A stretch of DNA of 64,000 nucleotides from Draconibacterium sp. Its GTDB lineage: Bacteria; Bacteroidota; Bacteroidia; Bacteroidales; Prolixibacteraceae. Under the pieces are notes generated by a model. That model saw only the letters and a list, made by a program, of their open reading frames with translations, did no database searches and had not been told where the DNA came from. The position numbers and the translations under genes were made by a program. Below are positions 8,649-18,368 of the stretch, one piece after another. Each line of letters begins with the position of its first letter. Position 1 is the first letter of the stretch. The stretch is from assembly GCA_016705335.1 (NCBI GenBank), contig JADIYN010000025.1:1-64000 (forward strand), given 5' to 3'.

Positions 8649-9197
8649 TCACGTTAATATTTTTATTTGATGGTCTTGAAATTCAAGTTTTTGAATGTCA
8701 AGATCAAAGTTTTTTCCATCATTGTTTACAATTGTAGGAGAGAATGGCAGCAAATTTTTTTTTACGATTTCATCATCTTTTCGTTTAACCATTAAAAAAA
8801 GTCCGGGAGTAACAAACTCGTGCAATCCACCCGATTCGCAGACAATTAAATTTTTGGGCAGTAATTCAATAAGTTTGTCAATCGATTCCTTAATATGTTC
8901 AGGTTTTACCATTACAAAATAAACCTTGTTGGCGCCGGCCTGCAGCATTAACGAACTATCCTTTTCGGTATTTTGTTTTTCATCGAGTACAATAATTTTT
9001 TCATTTCTGAATATTACATTTTCTTCATTATAAAAATGCCGGTGCGGAGAAATCTTCAAACCTGTTACTTCTGTTTTTGTTGAAAAGAAAGATATGATTT
9101 TACATGCCAGCGTGGTTTTTCCGGCATTTCTGCCGTTCCCGCCAATCAATAAAAGATTGGGCATTTTTATGGTATTGTTATTTGTTGATAGCTCCAT
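8649..9197 (-). CDS. MobB-like P-loop GTPase of Mo-cofactor metabolism
   Basis: 182 residues. A Walker A motif GGNGRNAGKTT (residues 19-29) is followed by KISPHRHF, resembling the MobB family, which binds GTP and assists guanine dinucleotide formation on the Mo-cofactor. A VCESGGL segment fits the family's Walker B region. It is divergent, so MobB-like is safer than MobB. MobA itself is not in this window. It sits between the TSUP permease (2-base gap) and moeA (overlap), so a Mo-cofactor role rests on both sequence and context. Confidence 0.78.
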   Translation of the reverse strand: MELSTNNNTIKMPNLLLIGGNGRNAGKTTLACKIISFFSTKTEVTGLKISPHRHFYNEENVIFRNEKIIVLDEKQNTEKDSSLMLQAGANKVYFVMVKPEHIKESIDKLIELLPKNLIVCESGGLHEFVTPGLFLMVKRKDDEIVKKNLLPFSPTIVNNDGKNFDLDIQKLEFQDHQIKILT

Positions 9198-9199
9198 CT

Positions 9200-9924
9200 T
9201 TATAAAAATAATAATTTGATACTGGCAAAAGTCAAAACCACAGAAAGTGAGTATCTTAAAGCTTTTTCTGAGATTTTATAACTTCCCATGTAAGAGCCGA
9301 TTACACCTCCAGTTATTGCTGCAGCCAGCATGAAGCCTATTTCAGGTGCAAGTTGAATTCCCTGGGTGAATTGCCCAACCAAACCTGAAATTGAGTTCAC
9401 CAAAATAAATGCTGCAGAAACGGCTGCAGTTTCTTTCATTGTTCCCCATTTCAGCAATATAATAATCGGACTGAGAATAATTCCGCCGCCAATACCAATT
9501 AAGCCGCTTAAAAATCCAAGCGAACTTCCGATTAAATATGCTGCATATTTATTTACATACCGAACTTCGTTTTGCTGATTTTTGGGCTGTAAAGCATTCT
9601 GATTATGGCAATTATCAAAAAAATTCCCAGAATGATTTTATAGATTTTTGGATCGACAGTAATTAATCCGCCCAAAAATGCGAGCGGTACTGAGGTGATA
9701 ATAAATGGCAACAACAAATTAACTCGTAAATGACCGTTTCTATAAAACGAAAAAAGTGCAACTGATGAAACAAAAATGTTGAGTACAAGTGCTGAAGGGC
9801 GCATAAACTCGGGCGAAAAGCTAAAAATTGCCATTAATGCCAAATATCCGCTTGCTCCACCGTGACCAACCGACGAGTATAAAACGGCCATCAAAAATAC
9901 CAAACCCAGAAACAGAATTTCCAT
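9200..9924 (-). CDS. TauE/SafE (TSUP) family permease, frameshifted
   Basis: First gene after the riboswitch. Fragment one (9924-9553) has the first half of a TSUP permease: several membrane helices with SSVGHGGASGYLAL and ITSVPLAFLGG. Fragment two (9457-9200) has the second half with SAAFILVNSISGLVG. Reading the third frame between them restores LSGLIGIGGG followed by SPIIILLKWGTMKETAA, the family's second signature, so this is one protein of about 240 residues with one break near 9555-9570. The family exports sulfite, sulfoacetate or other small sulfur anions and some members have other substrates. Its place at the head of a Mo-cofactor operon suggests an anion linked to cofactor synthesis, but the substrate cannot be read from the sequence. 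Confidence 0.85.
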
Positions 9925-9996
9925 AACAGTTTTTTCAATTCAAATTTAAATGAAAGTTGATTGAAACTTATTCAACCTCAGTTTTGAATAAGCTCA

Positions 9997-10112
9997 TTCT
10001 CCTTTCCAAATTGTCCCAGCTTTGCCGGGATGCGGGAGGACAACCTGTTTCCGGGTTATCCCGTCGGCCAGAACACCTGATTTTTGAATCGAAGGTGCAA
10101 TGGCTCGGAGAA
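9997..10112 (-). promoter_or_regulatory. Probable Moco riboswitch upstream of the Mo-cofactor operon
   Basis: Read on the minus strand, 10112 to 9997 begins TTCTCCGAGCC and ends GGAAAGGAGAA. The terminal TTCTCC pairs with GGAGAA to close the element. Inside are GGCCGACGGG, AACC paired with GGTT around CGGAAAC, the strand CCTCCCG, and a CCCGGC-AAA-GCTGGG hairpin. The elements CCGAGCC, GCCGAC, CCTCCC and the AAA-capped GC hairpin match my recollection of the Moco RNA motif (Rfam RF01055). It lies 73 bases upstream of the TSUP start. It should control the operon in response to molybdenum or tungsten cofactor. The local GC content is far above its surroundings, as expected for a structured RNA. 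Confidence 0.78.
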
Positions 10113-10313
10113 AAATAACAGACCGCAAATTTAGAAACATTAGCTTACTGAGGAAGTGTAACCCAAAGTTTATTCAGTTGCAATTTTAAATTCAAAACAT
10201 ACAAAAAAACTGTCGATTTATTGAGAAAATTTAAAATGTAATTGAAGTATTTGAATACTTAATCTGGGAATAATAAACATGTTAGATTATGAGAATGATA
10301 AATATTTTAACTG

Positions 10314-12860
10314 TTATTCCTGAAAAGAATATCTTAAAGTAATTCCCAAAGTTCTCGGGTCACCAAGCATACCGGCATAATGGCCGGCACTTCCTCCGGC
10401 AGGTAGTAGTTGCTCGTAATAATTGGTGTTTAGCAGATTTCGTCCCCACACGTAAATTGTAAATCCATGGTTTTGAAATCCTAAACGCGCATTTAACAAG
10501 CCGTATCCATCAATTACCAGGTATTTTGAAGGCGAAGCGCTTGAAGAAAAAGTTGAGCGATAATACGAATCTAAGGCAAGAAAATATTTTCCGTCGAGAT
10601 TAAAAAGTTTACCCGGTTGGGCAACCTCACCACCAAGTGAACCAGCCCATTTTGAAATACCGGGAAGATCTCCACCCGAAATATCCTTGAAAGTTGCTCC
10701 GCCGGTTTCTTCCAAAGGTGGTGGCGCATTTGTGAAAGTAACATAGATTCCATCGGTGTATGCAACTGCTCCGTATAAAGAAACATAGTTTCCTGGTTTT
10801 GCATTCACGTCAAATTCAATACCTCTAACACGTACTTCTTCGGCGTTAGCCAGAAAGCCCCTGTTTAACGACAAATCGGCTAATTGTACCTGCGTTTGGA
10901 AATTTTTGATTTGTGTGTTGTACATGGTTAAGTTGGCAGTAGTAGCAGGAGTTGGTGAGGTTTTATTCCTATTTCAAAATGCTGCACTTTTTCGGGGTTT
11001 TATAACGGCCAGTTCAGTAAGTGGCTGTCCGTTTGCGCTGGGTAATCCACCGAGGTTAAGTCCAACTGGTTTAAAGTTGGTGGCAAAAGTGGCGTAAGTA
11101 TTTATTTTACCTGTTGCTTTATAACTTAAGGTAATTTGTCCTGAATAGTTCACACTGTCAATTTGAGCCTGAAATTCCTGATCACTGTAAACAGATCTTT
11201 TAATAGCAATCAATGCAGGATCATCTGTTTGCAATCCACCGTATGTTACACGTTTATAATCAACATTTTTGTCATCGTAATTTACCCTGAAGCCCGGCAA
11301 CAAATGTAATTTTTCGGAAATGGCCCAGTCAATCTGCCCAAAAAGAGCGCCACTAAATGTTTTCAGATTGGGGTAGGAGTGAATACCGTATCCTTCGAGC
11401 AGGCCGGGAGTTGCCCACAAAGGGCTGGTGGTATTCTGCGAAAAACGCCACTGATCTTTTCCTGCTTCTTCAGTGTGTGCACCGTCAGCGCTAAGTTTCT
11501 GCCCAAGTGCAAATAAGCCGATAACACCGCTTAGTTTTGAAGAAAAAGTTCCGGCATAACGTATTTCCTGCGACCATTGCTCGTGCCTGGATGGAGCCTG
11601 TGATAAAGTCAATGCCTGCAAACCCGTGAAATCACGGTCGTTTGAAGGACCCCAGTTCCAGTAGCGCCAGGCTGTAGTGGAAGTGAGAGTTCCATTCCCG
11701 ATTTTAATATCAATATTGGCAGAGGCTCCTCCGAAATCCTGATCCCCACGCCAGGGTGTATCTGTGTCAATCACCCTGTCGAAAGCGTTTCGGCTGGGCA
11801 AATCGTAATTCAAATCGGCAATAATTTGTTCAAATTGCCTGTATGCAGCTCGTTGGGTAGGAGCAACGCCGGCAAATACCTGTGCATATCCGTTGGGGCG
11901 CTGACGCGAAACATCGCCAGATATTGTTACATCAACTTTGCTTGAAGCTACTATTAGCAACTGACCGCGAACGCCAAGATTATTGAGGTCGTTAACATTT
12001 TCCATTTTTGCCATATTATAAATTGTCCCATCTCTTTGTGTTCCAGTAAATGACAATCTTCCTGTAATTTTTTTACCCAGTGGCCCCGAAATTGAACTTT
12101 TAGCCTGAATGTATCCGTAATTTCCATAACTTAGTACAAACCTGCCAACGGGTGAAAAGCTGGGTTTGCGTGTAGTAATATTGAAAGCTCCGGCAGTTGT
12201 ATTTTTGCCGTAAAGCGTTCCCTGCGGGCCGCGCAAAACCTCGATGGATTCTGCATCGATAAAATCGAGCGTGGTTGCTCCCGGGCGCGCATAATAAACC
12301 CCGTCAACATAGAATCCAACACCCGGATCAATACCATCATTGGTCAGCCCGAACGTTGTACCTAATCCACGTATGTTAAGTGCTGTATTTCTTTGGTTTG
12401 ACGAATAGAACTGCACAGTTGGAACCATTTCCTTTAAGCGGTTGACGTTGAATGCACCTGTATTTTCAACCTGTGCCCCAATCATTGCAGTCATTGGAAT
12501 AGGAATATCCTGGATATTCTCTTTTCTTCGCCGCGCAGTAACATAAACCTCTTCAAATGTATTATTTGATAAAAGTACAATCCTGAGCGGTTTATTTGTA
12601 ATTTGCTGAACCTCTATTTCTCTGGGTATTAATCCAACAGAACTAATCTGGAGAACAAAAGGGGGAGATTGTTTTGTGTCGAATCTGAAAGAGCCATCGA
12701 CATTGGACACAGTAAAAACATTGGCACCTTTTACTACAACGGTAGCAGCAACTACCGGAGCATTCTCGCTGTCGATTATAAGGCCTTCAATAATGTTTTG
12801 AGCTGTAACAATGTTTAGAAAGAGGGTAACAGCAATAATTGTAAGTAGAAATCTTCTCAT
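10314..12860 (-). CDS. TonB-dependent outer-membrane receptor, one frameshift
   Basis: Signal peptide (MRRFLLTIIAVTLFLNIVTA), a carboxypeptidase-like regulatory domain (about residues 22-100), a TonB-box-like EEVYVTARRR, the plug (IPIPMTAM, TALNIRGLGTTFG, VLRGPQGTLYGKNTTAGAFNI) and a long barrel ending in LRYSFQE. The frame breaks near 10950: fragment 12860-10974 ends in VIKPRKSAAF, and the neighbouring frame continues VIKPEKVQHFEIG into 10925-10314. The full protein is about 850 residues. The plug resembles receptors for iron complexes and other chelates. The substrate is not determined; a molybdenum link is possible only because the gene lies upstream of the riboswitch on the same strand. 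Confidence 0.92.
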
Positions 12861-12914
12861 GTTGAATTATTTTGATGACATTAAACTTGTTAGTACTTCT
12901 GAATATATGAATGT

Positions 12915-12922
12915 CAAAAGTA
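12915..12922 (-). promoter_or_regulatory. -7 box (TACTTTTG) for the TonB receptor
   Basis: The minus strand reads TACTTTTG, matching TAnnTTTG, about 50 bases upstream of the receptor ATG. No clear -33 TTTG lies at the right distance. Confidence 0.4.
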
Positions 12923-13038
12923 TCAGCATCAAATAACATGAGGAACAGTATAAAAACGTAAGAAGGAACTACGTCTTTATACTTATATAAGAGTTAAAGG
13001 TCTGTAATACAGTATGATGGTTGAAAAATAGCCGGCAA

Positions 13039-13680
13039 TTAAATTTTCAGGAAGCCGTTTTTTATAGCATAAATCACAAGATTGGCGGTATTTTTCGACT
13101 GAGTTTTAAGCAGCAGGTTTTCGCGGTGCTTGTCAACTGTTCGTTTACTTAAACCCAGCTGATCTGCAATTTCATTGTTTGTAAATCCTTTACATATGTA
13201 AAGAAGGATTTCTGCTTCCCGTTCTGTTAATTCTTCGTTAAAAGAACCTAAACTTGTTTTTAGAGGCTGTTTTAGTATGTTGTTTAAAATTTCAATGGAA
13301 ATGTAACTTTTGTCGTTATAAACATCGTTAATTGCTTGTTCAACTTCCTGGAAGTTTGAGTTTTTAAGAAGGAATCCACAGGCTCCCGCTTCAATCATGC
13401 TTAAATAATAGTTTTCGTCGGAATACATCGACAAGGCAATAATTTTAATCCCCGGTGCGATTTCCTTTGCCAGTTGAGCTGCCTGAATGCCATTCATAAC
13501 CGGCATTTCAATATCGAGCATAGCAATTTCAACAAGATTTTTCCCCAGTCCATCAATGAACTGTTGTCCGTTTTCGGCTTCAAAAATGTTATCAATATAA
13601 TCGAGGTTCGAAAGCAACAACTTTAATCCTTCTCTGAAAAGAGAATGATCATCAACAATATAAATTGAAATTTTCTTCAT
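13039..13680 (-). CDS. LuxR/NarL-family response regulator
   Basis: 213 residues. Receiver domain at residues 1-120 with acidic pocket Asp10-Asp11, phosphoacceptor Asp56 (MLDIEMPVMNG), Ser84 and Lys106. A helix-turn-helix follows at residues 148-210 (LTEREAEILLYICKG, NNEIADQLGLSKRTVDKHR). It overlaps the stop of the sensor kinase gene by four bases, so the two form one operon and a cognate pair. It is followed by the TonB receptor on the same strand after 178 bases with a separate -7 box; regulation of the receptor by this pair is plausible but unproven. Confidence 0.95.
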   Translation of the reverse strand: MKKISIYIVDDHSLFREGLKLLLSNLDYIDNIFEAENGQQFIDGLGKNLVEIAMLDIEMPVMNGIQAAQLAKEIAPGIKIIALSMYSDENYYLSMIEAGACGFLLKNSNFQEVEQAINDVYNDKSYISIEILNNILKQPLKTSLGSFNEELTEREAEILLYICKGFTNNEIADQLGLSKRTVDKHRENLLLKTQSKNTANLVIYAIKNGFLKI

Positions 13681-14676
13681 TTTAATGGAAAATAGAATTC
13701 AACAGAACAACCATTACCGGGCGAGGTTAGGATATGATACATTCCTTTCAGCGATTTGGTGCGCGAAATTATATTATTAAACCCCATTCCCGGAGAAACC
13801 CCACCGTTTTCGGTCTGAAAATTTTTAAATCCGCAACCGTCATCTTTATAATGAAGCACCAGCAGATATACTGATTCTGTAATATCAAGATTAACAACAG
13901 TGGGATTTGCGTGTTTTAAGCTATTGGTAATCAGCTCTGAAACGATTCGGTACAAATTGATTTTCATTTCTTCAGAAAGATTGTTTTCATCGAAATTCAA
14001 ATTTAGTTCGAATTTAATATTTGTTGGGGAAAAAAGTTGTTGGGAAAAGGTTTCAATTGCTTTTTCGAGACCATAATTTTTTAAAAGATGTGGACTTAGA
14101 TTATTGGCAATTTCTTTTTAAAGTAGTTACCGAAGTATTTGATGCATTGAAGGCTTTATTGATTACTTCGCGGTTAAAGGGTGTTAAAGTTTCTTGTTTT
14201 ATTGCGCTTAAAGTCATTTTAATTGACGATAAAACCGGACCTAGCCCGTCATGAAGTTCACGGGCAAATGTTTGTCTCTCCTTTTCTTCTGTGTTAATAA
14301 TAGCCGAAAGTACTTTTTGTTCGCTTTCCAATCTAAGTTTTTCTACCTGATCCTGAAGTTTAAATATTTTTCGGATAAATATTACACCAATAAATATGAA
14401 AACAGAAATCAGCACTCCAATCCAGGCATTAATTTCTTCTCTTTGAAACAAATTTGACTCCCAAAAAAGTGTGGAAAAATCGAATAAACGACGGATTGCC
14501 ATTAAAATCAAGCCAGCTGAAACCAAAATCCATGAAATATTATATCGGGTTCTTCTGACTAAACTTATTGAAAAAACTGCGGCCCCAAGTTGAAAGAGCA
14601 TCGAAATAACCAAGGCAATCTTTAACATTGTTTTTTTGAATAAAACTAATTGTTTTATTTCAAAACTCAATTTCAT
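13677..14676 (-). CDS. Sensor histidine kinase (HisKA_3 type), one frameshift
   Basis: Fragment 14676-14101 has three membrane segments (about residues 18-40, 46-63, 84-104), a short coiled coil and the dimerisation domain with the phosphorylated His in ARELHDGLGP (His142). It ends at a run of five A in the coding strand near 14117. One base over, the frame continues KEIANNLSPHLL into the ATPase domain of 14000-13677, with the N box SELITNSLKHA and the G box KDDGCGF. The intact kinase would be about 330 residues. It has no periplasmic sensing domain of note, so it probably senses through the membrane. Partner: the overlapping response regulator. Confidence 0.9.
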
Positions 14677-14914
14677 GGATATATCGATTCCAAATCCATT
14701 CTTAAGATTAGTATAACAGTTATGATAAAATTGTCATTTAATTTGACTGTCTAATACTTTTACTAAAAAATGGTATCATTTCCAACGTAAAATTTGTAAA
14801 TGATCATATGGCAGGAAATGGTAGAAATCTGTGTTGTTTCAACTTCATTTTTTTCTTGTTACTTGTATAATTTAGAAGTTTTCATAAAAAACAAAAAAAT
14901 ATATACAATTTATA

Positions 14915-14968
14915 AACGTATATATACGTTATAATAAATTATGACGTATATTTGCGTCATAATTTATT
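14915..14968 (+). promoter_or_regulatory. ars operator and promoter: -7 box inside a 14-bp inverted repeat
   Basis: Two palindromes precede arsR. The first, 14915-14930, is a perfect 16-bp palindrome AACGTATATATACGTT. The second has perfect 14-bp arms, AATAAATTATGACG (14933-14946) and its complement (14955-14968), around TATATTTG (14947-14954), a perfect TAnnTTTG -7 box. Transcription would start near 14960, only about 13 bases before the ATG at 14973. An ArsR dimer on either site would cover the promoter. The binding role is inference; the repeats are seen directly. Confidence 0.8.
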
Positions 14969-14972
14969 GAAT

Positions 14973-15308
14973 ATGGTACAATCGAAAATTGAATTATTTG
15001 ACAAGGAACTTGCTGACAAGGCAGAGCTTTTTAAAGTACTTGCTCATCCGGCACGTTTACAGATTTTAAAATTTTTATCTCAAACCAGTAATTGTATTAC
15101 AGGTGATATTTCGGACGAACTACCACTGGGTCGAACAACGGTTAATCAACATTTGAAGGAATTGAAAAATGCCGGATTAATTCAGGGACACATTGAAGGC
15201 GTTAAAAAAATGTATTGCCTTGAGCCTTTGCGGATGAAAGAGATGAAACAATTACTGGGGGCATTTTTGGAGGAAATTCAACCCGGAGATGGATATGTTT
15301 GTGGGTAA
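14973..15308 (+). CDS. arsR: ArsR-family metalloregulator
   Basis: Winged-helix repressor of the arsenic operon. 111 residues from ATG 14973 (an upstream TTG at 14952 lies in the promoter). Motifs: FKVLAHPARLQILKFL, the recognition helix LGRTTVNQHLKELKNAGLI and a wing with HIEGVKKMYC. Cys residues occur in SNCITGDIS, in the wing (YCLEP) and at the C-terminus (GYVCG). The ligand pair is not the classic CxCxxC of plasmid ArsR, so arsenite binding probably uses separated cysteines. It is followed after about 130 bases of AT repeat by arsC, arsM and acr3. Confidence 0.92.
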   Translation: MVQSKIELFDKELADKAELFKVLAHPARLQILKFLSQTSNCITGDISDELPLGRTTVNQHLKELKNAGLIQGHIEGVKKMYCLEPLRMKEMKQLLGAFLEEIQPGDGYVCG

Positions 15309-15382
15309 AAAATGAATGAATGAAGAAATGCTTGAATGCTTGAATGAAAGAAAGAATGAATGAGGGAAAAGAGCAATTTACC

Positions 15383-15438
15383 ATTTTAACAATTTACCAA
15401 TTCAACAATTTGACAATTTAACAATTTAACAATTTAAA
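15383..15438. repeat. AT-rich decamer repeat (ACAATTTAAC-like)
   Basis: Five to six degenerate copies of about 10 bases (AACAATTTACC, TTCAACAATTTG, ACAATTTAAC) lie directly before arsC. Just upstream, 15310-15365 contains a second loose repeat of GAATGAAT/TGCTTGAA. Both are non-coding. Confidence 0.6.
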
Positions 15439-15442
15439 AGAA

Positions 15443-15868
15443 ATGAAAATACTTATTCTTTGTACTGGAAACAGTTGTCGCAGCCAGATGGCACATGGTT
15501 TTTTACAGTCATTTGACAAGCGTTTGGATGTTTTTTCTGCAGGAACAGAAGCATCAGGAAAATTAAACCACAAAGCAGTGGAAGTGATGAAAGAAATTGG
15601 CATCGATATCAGTCATCACACTTCTGATTCGGTTGATTTATATCTCGATCAGGAATGGGATTATGTAATCACAGTTTGTGGTGGTGCCAACGAAAACTGT
15701 CCGGCATTTTTTGGAAATGTAAAACACCGGTTGCATATTGGATTCGACGACCCGTCGCACGCTGTTGGAACAGCCGAATTTATTGAAAGCGAATATTACA
15801 GGGTTCGGAACGAGATAAAAGATGGATTTTGGAAATTTTATGTTGAACAAATCAAACCACAATTATGA
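15443..15868 (+). CDS. arsC: Thioredoxin-coupled arsenate reductase ArsC
   Basis: Reduces arsenate to arsenite on a low-molecular-weight tyrosine phosphatase fold. 141 residues. The P-loop is CTGNSCRS (Cys7 to Arg13). Two further Cys in VCGGANENC (Cys79, Cys86) have the same spacing as Cys10/Cys82/Cys89 of Staphylococcus aureus pI258 ArsC. The full triple-cysteine relay is therefore present. It overlaps arsM by four bases (ATGA), so the genes are co-translated. Confidence 0.94.
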   Translation: MKILILCTGNSCRSQMAHGFLQSFDKRLDVFSAGTEASGKLNHKAVEVMKEIGIDISHHTSDSVDLYLDQEWDYVITVCGGANENCPAFFGNVKHRLHIGFDDPSHAVGTAEFIESEYYRVRNEIKDGFWKFYVEQIKPQL

Positions 15869-16674
15869 ATGCAAATGATTTAAAAAAGGTAGTGAGAGAA
15901 AAATACGGTTCAATTGCAGGTCAAAGTTTTCTGTTACAAAAACAAGGTTGCTGTGGCACTGATAATTGCTGTGATGAATTGGGATTCAGTATGATTGGTG
16001 ACGATTATAAAAATATAAAAGGTTATAATAAAGATGCTGATTTGGGTTTAGGTTGCGGTATCCCCACACAGTTTGCCGAAATAAAACCCGGTGATCATGT
16101 TCTTGATTTGGGAAGTGGTGCAGGAAACGACTGTTTTGTGGCAAGATCCATTGTAGGTGATTCAGGAAAGGTTACAGGTTTGGATTTTACCGATGCAATG
16201 ATTACCAAAGCCATCGAAAACAACAAAAAACTTGGTTTTTCGAACATTGAATTTGTGAAAGGCGATATTGAAGAAATGCCTTTGCCTGACAATAATTTTG
16301 ATATTGTGCTCTCAAACTGTGTGTTAAATCTGGTTCCCAATAAAACAAAAGCATTTAAAGAAATAATGCGGGTTTTAAAGTTCGGCGGTCATTTTTGTGT
16401 TTCCGATGTTGTATTAAAAGGACAGTTACCCGAAAAACTTCAAAAAGATGCGGAGATGTATGCAGGTTGTGTGTCGGGAGCTGTAGGAATTGATGAATAT
16501 CTGCAAATTATAAAAACGACGGGTTTTGAGAATATAGTTATTCACAAACAAAAAGAAATAACAATTCCTACAGATATTCTTTCTAAATATTTGAATTCAG
16601 AAGAAATTAAAGAATTTAAACAGCAGGAAACAGGAATTTTCAGTATTACAATTTCAGCAGATAAACAATTATAA
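15865..16674 (+). CDS. arsM: Arsenite S-adenosylmethionine methyltransferase ArsM
   Basis: Methylates arsenite. 269 residues. The SAM-binding motif is DLGSGAGNDCFVA with LDFTDAM. Conserved arsenic-binding cysteines are at Cys64 (GLGCG), Cys152 (LSNCVLNL) and Cys202 (YAGCVSGA). Two extra vicinal Cys pairs near the N-terminus (Cys29-Cys30, Cys35-Cys36) may also bind arsenic. It overlaps arsC and is 11 bases before acr3. Confidence 0.94.
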   Translation: MNANDLKKVVREKYGSIAGQSFLLQKQGCCGTDNCCDELGFSMIGDDYKNIKGYNKDADLGLGCGIPTQFAEIKPGDHVLDLGSGAGNDCFVARSIVGDSGKVTGLDFTDAMITKAIENNKKLGFSNIEFVKGDIEEMPLPDNNFDIVLSNCVLNLVPNKTKAFKEIMRVLKFGGHFCVSDVVLKGQLPEKLQKDAEMYAGCVSGAVGIDEYLQIIKTTGFENIVIHKQKEITIPTDILSKYLNSEEIKEFKQQETGIFSITISADKQL

Positions 16675-16685
16675 TTCAAACTTTT

Positions 16686-17763
16686 ATGCCGTCAAAAAAA
16701 CGATTAAAATTTTTGGACAGATATCTCACATTGTGGATTTTCCTCGCCATGTTCATTGGTGTTTTTATGGGCTGGGCAAGTCCGCAAGTAGCTGAATTCT
16801 GGAATAATATGTCGAGTGGTACAACTAATATTCCTATTGCAATTGGATTGATTGTGATGATGTATCCGCCGCTGGCAAAAGTTAAATACGAAGAATTGGG
16901 AGATGTTTTTCGCAATACGAAAGTTCTTGGTCTTTCGTTGTTTCAAAACTGGGTTCTCGGACCGGTTCTTATGTTTACGCTGGCAATCATTTTTTTTAAA
17001 TTATTTCCGGGCGAAAACAATGCTAACCTGCCATATATGTATGGTATTATCATAATTGGTTTGGCTCGTTGTATTGCCATGGTAATTGTTTGGAATGATT
17101 TGGCCAAAGGCGATACTCAGTATGCTGCCGGACTAGTTGCATTTAATTCGGTTTTTCAGGTATTGTTTTTTGCTGTTTATGCATTTGTTTTCATTGCTGT
17201 TCTGCCAGCCTGGTTTGGCGTACCAGTTAATGAAACTGTTTCGCAAATTACAATGGGCGCTATTGCAAAAAGTGTGTTTATTTATTTGGGAATACCAATG
17301 ATTGCCGGATTTTTGACAAGGTTTGTGCTTACACGCATTAAAGACAAAACCTGGTACGAAACCCGGTTTATACCCAAAATCAGCCCGCTTACACTTATCG
17401 CGCTGCTCTTTACAATTGTGGTTATGTTTTCATTAAAAGGTGATTACATAATTAAAATTCCGATGGATGTTGTTTTAATTGCGTTGCCTTTACTGCTTTA
17501 TTTTGTAATAATGTTCTTTACTTCATTTTTATGAGTAAAAAATTGGCGCTGATTACCAGCAATCAACAACACTGGCATTTACAGCAGCAAGTAATAATTT
17601 CGAATTGGCAATTGCCGTTTCGATAGCTATTTTCGGAATTGATTCAGGAGAGGCATTTGCTGGTGTTATCGGGCCACTTGTTGAAGTGCCGGTAATGATT
17701 GCACTTGTAAATGTTGCTCTTTATTTTAAAAGAAAATACTTTCCTGAAAAAGCAGACTTTTGA
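16686..17763 (+). CDS. acr3: Acr3 arsenite efflux permease, frame broken near 17531-17545
   Basis: Exports arsenite across the inner membrane. The main frame (16686-17534, 282 residues) holds about eight membrane helices, including GLARCIAMVIVWND with the conserved Cys. It stops after FFTSFL at a T-run. Two short frame changes around T5 and A6 runs restore MSKK..GADY, then STTLAFTAASNNFELAIAV, the conserved last helices with their Glu, and the protein ends at 17763 (about 358 residues, normal for Acr3). Last gene of the arsenic operon. Confidence 0.93.
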
Positions 17764-17848
17764 TTAAAAGAAAGGTTAATGCCACACTCATTTTGTTAAT
17801 ATTGAAAAAAAAACAATCAAATTCAGAATATTCAAAAAGTTTTGCATA

Positions 17849-17856
17849 TACATTTG
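17849..17856 (+). promoter_or_regulatory. -7 box (TACATTTG) for the DUF1573 gene
   Basis: A perfect TAnnTTTG lies 61 bases before ATG 17917. It makes the upstream in-frame TTG at 17842 an unlikely start. Confidence 0.45.
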
Positions 17857-17916
17857 CAATCAATTGAAGATGATATAGGTTTAGGTTCAATTATTAAAAA
17901 AATTAAATATAAAATT

Positions 17917-18306
17917 ATGAAGACATTTCTTTTCTCCGCTATTCTGTTGATTGCAGTTGCATTTAATGGTAAAGCACAAACAGCCGATTCAACGCTTGTA
18001 ATAAATTTTGAAAGTACTGTACACGATTACGGAACAATAGAGCAGGGTGGCGACGGAACTTATGAATTTAAGTTTACCAATGACGGAAAATCACCTTTGA
18101 TTCTTAGTAATGTTCGTTCATCATGCGGTTGTACTGTGCCCAGTTGGACAAAAGAACCAGTTGCTCCCGGAAAAGATGGTTCAATAAAAGTTGTGTATAA
18201 TACTCACAATGTTGGTAATTTCAGCAAAACAATTACAGTGAGTTCAAATGCAAAAAATTCTGAAGTGGTTTTACAGATCAAAGGAAATGTAACAAAAACA
18301 GAGTAG
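17917..18306 (+). CDS. Secreted DUF1573 protein
   Basis: 129 residues with a signal peptide (MKTFLFSAILLIAVAFNGKAQ). It carries one DUF1573 immunoglobulin-like domain: VHDYGTIEQG, FTNDGKSPLILSNVRSSCGCTVPSW and a final strand VVLQIKGNV. The CGC cysteine pair is typical of this family in Bacteroidota. Function is unknown; it is probably periplasmic. It is a single-gene unit ending in a strong terminator. Confidence 0.88.
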   Translation: MKTFLFSAILLIAVAFNGKAQTADSTLVINFESTVHDYGTIEQGGDGTYEFKFTNDGKSPLILSNVRSSCGCTVPSWTKEPVAPGKDGSIKVVYNTHNVGNFSKTITVSSNAKNSEVVLQIKGNVTKTE

Positions 18307-18331
18307 TAAATTTTTATATTGAAAATATGGA

Positions 18332-18368
18332 AAGAGGCTGTCGGTAAATTTCGGACAGCCTCTTTTTT
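18332..18368 (+). terminator. Strong terminator between convergent DUF1573 and OTC genes
   Basis: A perfect 10-bp stem (AGAGGCTGTC, 18333-18342, with 18354-18363) is followed by a T-run to 18368. The T-run overlaps the stop codon of the convergent OTC gene. Confidence 0.85.
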
